Shown here one piece after another: positions 6,046-9,495 of a stretch of 9,495 nucleotides of DNA. The DNA is from an uncultured Muribaculaceae bacterium (GTDB lineage: Bacteria > Bacteroidota > Bacteroidia > Bacteroidales > Muribaculaceae). Both the position numbers and the translations under genes were made by a program. The notes beneath the pieces are model-generated. The model was given only the letters and a program-made list of their open reading frames with translations. It did not search any database and was not told the origin of the DNA. Position 1 is the first letter of the stretch. The number at the start of each line of letters is the position of its first letter. The stretch lies in assembly GCA_910587545.1 (NCBI GenBank), contig CAJUMI010000093.1, positions 1-9,495 of the forward strand, written 5' to 3'.

Positions 6046-7062
6046 ATGAACGTTGCAATAGTCGGCGCGAGCGGTGCGGTGGGCCGGGAGTTTCTCAAGG
6101 TTCTCGAACAGCTTGATTTTCCGGTTGACGACCTCAGGCTCTTTGGATCGGCGCGCAGTGCCGGTCATAGCTATAGCTTTAAAGGCAAGGAGTATACGGT
6201 TGAAGAACTTTGCGACAACGATGCATTTAAGGGTGTCGATGTCGCATTTGTCTCGGCGGGCGGCGATACGTCGAAGCGCTTCGCCGATGCGATAACCCGC
6301 CACGGAGCGATAATGATCGACAACTCAAGCGCGTTCCGGATGTGTGACGATGTGCCGCTTGTCGTGCCTGAGGTCAATGGCGACGACGCCCTCAACGCAC
6401 CCCGACGCATTATCGCCAATCCCAACTGCACGACAATTCAGATGGTCGTAGCGCTCGCTCCCATCGACCGGCTGTCGAAAATCAAGCGTGTGCATGTATC
6501 CACCTATCAGGCTGCCAGCGGTGCAGGCGCCGCGGCTATGGAAGAACTCGTCGATCAGACAAGAGCCATATCCGAGGGTAGGGGACCCAAGGTCGAGAAG
6601 TTTGCCTATCAGCTTGCCTATAATGTCATCCCCCATATTGATGTGTTTCAGGACAACGGTTACACAAAAGAGGAGATGAAGATGTTCCACGAGACCCGTA
6701 AGATCATGCAATCTCCTGATATCGAGGTGAGCGCGACATGTGTGCGTGTGCCGGTGCTCCGTGCTCACAGCGAGGCCATATGGGTCGAGACCGCTGAAGC
6801 CGTGAGCGTCGAAGAGGCCCGCGAGGCCTTCGCCCATGCTTCTGGAGTGGTCCTCGTGGATGAGCCGTCGAACAAGAAGTATCCTATGCCCCTTTTTGCG
6901 GCTGACTGTGATCCGGTCTACGTCGGACGTATTCGCCGCGACATAGCCAATGATCACGGACTCGCGTTCTGGGCCGTCAGCGACCAGATACGTAAGGGAG
7001 CCGCGCTTAACGCCGTGCAGATCGCACTCCATATGATTGAAAAAGGTTGCTTCGGCCGTTGA
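6046..7062 (+). CDS. asd: Aspartate-semialdehyde dehydrogenase
   Basis: This cytoplasmic enzyme reduces L-aspartyl-4-phosphate with NADPH to aspartate semialdehyde, the branch point to lysine/diaminopimelate, threonine, methionine and isoleucine. With the start at 6046 it has 338 residues, a usual bacterial length. The NADP-binding loop GASGAVG is at 7-13. SSAFR (94-98) supplies a phosphate-binding Arg98. The active-site motif NPNCTT has the nucleophile Cys128. TYQAASGAG follows with Gln155 at 153-161, and the catalytic His241 sits in VLRAHSEA. All key residues are intact. The frame extends upstream to a TTG at 5998, but that lies in the -7 box. AAAGGA (6028-6033) is a possible, rather distant ribosome site. 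It is followed after 19 bases by the antiporter gene, so they form an operon. It is a typical functional gene. Confidence 0.96.
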   Translation: MNVAIVGASGAVGREFLKVLEQLDFPVDDLRLFGSARSAGHSYSFKGKEYTVEELCDNDAFKGVDVAFVSAGGDTSKRFADAITRHGAIMIDNSSAFRMCDDVPLVVPEVNGDDALNAPRRIIANPNCTTIQMVVALAPIDRLSKIKRVHVSTYQAASGAGAAAMEELVDQTRAISEGRGPKVEKFAYQLAYNVIPHIDVFQDNGYTKEEMKMFHETRKIMQSPDIEVSATCVRVPVLRAHSEAIWVETAEAVSVEEAREAFAHASGVVLVDEPSNKKYPMPLFAADCDPVYVGRIRRDIANDHGLAFWAVSDQIRKGAALNAVQIALHMIEKGCFGR

Positions 7063-7066
7063 ATTC

Positions 7067-7073
7067 AGGGAGG
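7067..7073 (+). promoter_or_regulatory. Strong Shine-Dalgarno for the antiporter gene
   Basis: AGGGAGG lies eight bases before the ATG at 7082. It stands out because nearly all other genes here have no such site. It supports the start at 7082 over the in-frame ATG at 7100, and independent re-initiation within the asd transcript. Confidence 0.6.
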
Positions 7074-7081
7074 CGTAGGAA

Positions 7082-9244
7082 ATGTTGCTGCTTGACACTA
7101 TGCCTTTGGTGACCCAGCCGGTGCAGATATTTTTTATCGTGCTGGTTATAATACTGTTTACACCCCTGCTGCTCAATAAGCTAAAGGTTCCACATATCAT
7201 CGGCATGATCGTTGCCGGTGTGATCATAGGGCCTTACGGCTTCAACATACTCGGCAACGACTCGAGTTTTGCTATTTTCGGGCAGGTCGGTCTGCTATAC
7301 CTTATGTTCCTTGCCGGTCTTGAGATCGATATGTATCATCTCAGACTCAATATGCGCAAGGGCTTGATATTCGGTTCGCTGACGTTGTTCATACCTCTTG
7401 CACTCGGCGTGCTTACCAGTGTCTGGCTCCTTGAACTCGACTGGTTGACCTCGCTGTTGCTCGGTGCGATGTATGCTTCACACACCTTGATTTCATATCC
7501 TGTTGTCGCGCGATTTGGCATCACCAAGGCTCCGGCTGTGCTGATTGCAATCGTTGGCACGATAATTGCCGTCATAGGCGCACTTCTCGTGCTCGCAGCG
7601 ACGGTCAACATCAGGCGAGAAGGAGCGTTCGACATGCTGGCCCAACTGGAGCTGATCACCAAACTTGCAGTATGGTGCCTGGCGTTGCTGTATGTCTACC
7701 CGCGTGTGACGCGCAGGTTCTTCAAAAGTCATAATGATAAGGTCACCCAATATGTGTTTGTGCTGGCAATGGTTTTCCTTGCGGCATGGACTGCCCAGCT
7801 CATAGGCCTCGAACCCGTGCTCGGAGCATTTTTCGCCGGCCTTCTGCTCAACCGCTATGTGCCCCCCGCATCCTCGCTGATGGGGTCGATCGAATTTGTC
7901 GGTAACGCGCTGTTTATCCCTTATTTTCTTATAAGTGTCGGCATGATGATCAACGTCCGCGTTATAGCCAACGGCGACACTCTATCCGTGGCCGCCGTCA
8001 TGCTTGCGGTAGCCATAGTCAGCAAGTGGCTGCCGGCATTCATAGCATGCCGCATCAACCGTCTTGACTCAAGCAGCGAGGGGATCATGTTCGGTCTGAC
8101 CGCCGCACATACGGCTGTCGCCCTGGCTGTAGTTACTCTGGGATATAATCTCGGCATGCTCGACACCCGCATATTGAACAGCACGATCCTTGTGATTCTC
8201 GTAACATGTGCGCTTGCGCCTGTCATAACCGCCGCCAACGCTCCGAAACTCAAATTGCGCATACTTGCGGCCGAAGAAGAGGACGGCGTCATACGTCAGA
8301 CCAGAGTTAACAATACACTCATCACGGTGGCAAATCCCGAGACTGCAGCTCCGTTGGTCGAGCTTGCCGTACTCATGCGCAACGACCGAGGCCGCCACAA
8401 CATGTTCGCCCTGCATGTGCGTGATGACAACACCCAGACCGCTAAAAACCTGGCAAGAGCGTCGCTCGACATGGCAGGCAAAGCAGGATCGGCGGCCGAC
8501 GTGAAGATCGAGACACTTGAGCGATATGATCTCAATACAGTCACCGGAGTTCTGAACGTCATCGAAGAGCGCGACATCACCGAAATAATTCTCGGAATGC
8601 ACCGCCGGGCCGGAGTCATAGACACTTTCTTTGGCAATAAAGTGGAGAAACTCTTGCGCTCGACCAACAAGATGATCCTGATCAACCGCACGTTTATTCC
8701 GCTCAACACGGTCACCCGCATCGTGGTGTGGGTTCCAGAACACGCTCAGTTCGAGACCGGCTTCAGCCGATGGGTCAGAGGTCTTGCAAGGCTTACACGC
8801 CAGCTTGGATGCCGCATAATATTCTGCTGTAACGCCGACGTTCAGCCGCAGATCAGAGGCGTTATATACAGGGAGAACTATGGCATACGCTGCGAGTTCC
8901 GCACTCTTGACGCCAACGATGACTACGTGCTTCTCGCCAATAAGATACTTGACGACGACCTCTTTGTCATTATCGGAGCCAGGGCCAATTCGGTTTCCTA
9001 TACATCGTCGGTTGCCGAACTGCCGATATTCCTGCAACGCTATTTCGCAAGCAACAACATACTCGTCATCTACCCCGAACAGTTCGGAGAAGGACCTGCA
9101 CTCACATCCTTTGTCGACCCGATGTCGACCGATATCGCTTCGACGCCGTCGTCGCTGTGGCGTAAACTGCGCAATGTCTGGCGTCGTGTTGAAGTACTGC
9201 GTCGCTCGCTTAAGTCCCGCCACTACCGTCGTCACGGACTTTAG
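7082..9244 (+). CDS. Cation:proton antiporter, CPA2/Kef type, with C-terminal Usp-like tandem region
   Basis: This is an inner-membrane transporter of 720 residues, expected to exchange Na+ or K+ for protons. The membrane domain covers about residues 14-387 with a dozen hydrophobic segments. Family landmarks are NKLKVPHIIGMIVAGVIIGP (32-51), LMFLAGLEIDM (74-84), and the broken-helix regions near 246-256 and 336-356 (AAHTAVALAVVTLGY). The soluble part, about 408-665, shows two alpha/beta halves. The first begins TLITVANPETAAPLVELA (412-429) and the second TRIVVWVPEH (545-554), like tandem universal-stress-protein folds that sense nucleotides or ions in related antiporters. A basic tail ends the protein (about 694-718). 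One thing is odd: where CPA2 relatives usually carry a membrane Asp (a TDT-like stretch before ALLVLA), this protein has Ala163-Val164-Ile165. The ion and the direction of transport cannot be predicted. It is the second gene of an operon with asd, and it has a clear ribosome site. Confidence 0.88.
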   Translation: MLLLDTMPLVTQPVQIFFIVLVIILFTPLLLNKLKVPHIIGMIVAGVIIGPYGFNILGNDSSFAIFGQVGLLYLMFLAGLEIDMYHLRLNMRKGLIFGSLTLFIPLALGVLTSVWLLELDWLTSLLLGAMYASHTLISYPVVARFGITKAPAVLIAIVGTIIAVIGALLVLAATVNIRREGAFDMLAQLELITKLAVWCLALLYVYPRVTRRFFKSHNDKVTQYVFVLAMVFLAAWTAQLIGLEPVLGAFFAGLLLNRYVPPASSLMGSIEFVGNALFIPYFLISVGMMINVRVIANGDTLSVAAVMLAVAIVSKWLPAFIACRINRLDSSSEGIMFGLTAAHTAVALAVVTLGYNLGMLDTRILNSTILVILVTCALAPVITAANAPKLKLRILAAEEEDGVIRQTRVNNTLITVANPETAAPLVELAVLMRNDRGRHNMFALHVRDDNTQTAKNLARASLDMAGKAGSAADVKIETLERYDLNTVTGVLNVIEERDITEIILGMHRRAGVIDTFFGNKVEKLLRSTNKMILINRTFIPLNTVTRIVVWVPEHAQFETGFSRWVRGLARLTRQLGCRIIFCCNADVQPQIRGVIYRENYGIRCEFRTLDANDDYVLLANKILDDDLFVIIGARANSVSYTSSVAELPIFLQRYFASNNILVIYPEQFGEGPALTSFVDPMSTDIASTPSSLWRKLRNVWRRVEVLRRSLKSRHYRRHGL

Positions 9245-9344
9245 AATTCCATAACCAATCTAAAGTAGTGAACGATAATGATATAGCGTGGCTGTTATAT
9301 ATTTGAGGTCTGTTTTTTCATGGCTTTTTTATGAAATGAAGATT

Positions 9345-9381
9345 AAAAAAACTACAAAAAAATTTGTCATATAAAAAAAAA
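9345..9381 (+). promoter_or_regulatory. Phased A-tracts upstream of and within the tRNA-Lys promoter
   Basis: Runs of seven, seven and nine A residues (9345-9351, 9356-9362, 9373-9381) have centres about 11 and 18 bases apart. They are preceded by two six-base T runs (9313-9318, 9325-9330). Such near-helical spacing favours bent DNA and can act as an UP-type element for stable-RNA promoters. Inference from sequence only. Confidence 0.4.
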
Positions 9382-9393
9382 CACCTAACTTTG
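9363..9393 (+). promoter_or_regulatory. Consensus Bacteroidota promoter for tRNA-Lys
   Basis: TTTG (9363-9366), then exactly 19 bases, then TAACTTTG (9386-9393): both elements match the phylum consensus without mismatch. The predicted start is about 9400, leaving a leader of about 44 bases before the mature tRNA at 9444. It is the best promoter in the window. Confidence 0.85.
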
Positions 9394-9443
9394 CACCGCA
9401 TTTGAGCCGGATGCCTTGCAAAAATCGCTCAGACAGCATAGAT

Positions 9444-9495
9444 GACTCCGTAGCTCAGTTGGTAGAGCAACTGACTCTTAATCAGTGGGTCGAGA
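9444..9495 (+). tRNA. tRNA-Lys, anticodon CTT (3'-truncated by window edge)
   Basis: The 5' acceptor strand GACTCCG (9444-9450), D arm GCTC/GAGC (9453-9456, 9465-9468) and anticodon stem ACTGA/TCAGT with loop CTCTTAA are present. CTT at 9477-9479 follows the invariant T and reads AAG codons. The variable loop GGGTC and the first T-stem bases GAGA are visible before the window ends. The T loop and 3' acceptor strand lie outside. Confidence 0.93.

Noticed and set aside
6325..7227. 300-codon open frame on the minus strand opposite asd
   Set aside because: It lies antisense to asd, whose catalytic residues are intact. The product has a His/Asp-rich shadow composition and no start signals.
8069..9235. 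388-codon open frame on the minus strand opposite the antiporter C-terminal half
   Set aside because: The opposite strand has clear Usp-like and antiporter features. The antisense product shows no recognisable domain and no promoter; long antisense frames are expected in GC-rich coding DNA.
9293..9340. TTTCAT/ATGAAA stem after the antiporter, considered as an intrinsic terminator
   Set aside because: It has six A/T-rich pairs, a nine-base loop and no T-run after the stem, so it is too weak to call. The end of the asd-antiporter transcript is unresolved.

Overview
The window looks like chromosomal DNA from a Bacteroidota gut anaerobe, most likely order Bacteroidales and perhaps a Muribaculaceae-like lineage. 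Three things point this way. Promoters match the Bacteroidota pattern (TTTG, about 19 bases, then TAnnTTTG). Most genes lack a Shine-Dalgarno sequence. The proteins (head-GIN/DUF2807 lipoprotein, FtnA-like ferritin, CE2-like SGNH lipoprotein, Kef-type antiporter with a Usp-like tail) are typical of the phylum. The family-level guess is inference.

Layout. Bases 1-2144 (+) hold the 3' part of an RsuA/RluB-type pseudouridine synthase followed by asnS, so this is a translation/RNA-modification unit. It ends at a hairpin (2165-2202) shared with a convergent minus-strand unit. That unit (3865 down to 2266) is a ferritin followed, one base after its stop codon, by an SGNH/GDSL esterase-like lipoprotein; a well-formed promoter lies at 3915-3947. 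Pointing the other way is tRNA-Gly(CCC) at 4063-4138 with its own terminator. About 250 bases without a convincing gene follow, then a lone phage-holin-family gene on the minus strand (4954-4430). A divergent intergenic region with a palindrome separates it from a DUF2807 lipoprotein built of about eight 20-residue rungs (5135-5917). Next comes an asd-antiporter operon: aspartate-semialdehyde dehydrogenase (6046-7062) and a 720-residue CPA2 antiporter (7082-9244). The window closes inside a tRNA-Lys(CTT) gene with a textbook promoter and A-tract-rich upstream DNA.

How the parts relate. Most of the window is housekeeping: tRNA/rRNA maturation and charging, aspartate-family amino-acid synthesis, iron storage and ion homeostasis. 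The less ordinary parts are (a) the antiporter, where hydrophobic residues occupy the place of the usual membrane Asp; (b) the tight ferritin-esterase pairing; (c) the orphan holin with no lysin, next to a tRNA; and (d) the Ser/Ala-rich beta-rung lipoprotein. I found no CRISPR array, insertion sequence or recognisable defence system. Several proteins look longer at the N-terminus than they are, because reading frames run upstream into promoters or neighbouring genes; the starts given here are corrected for that.
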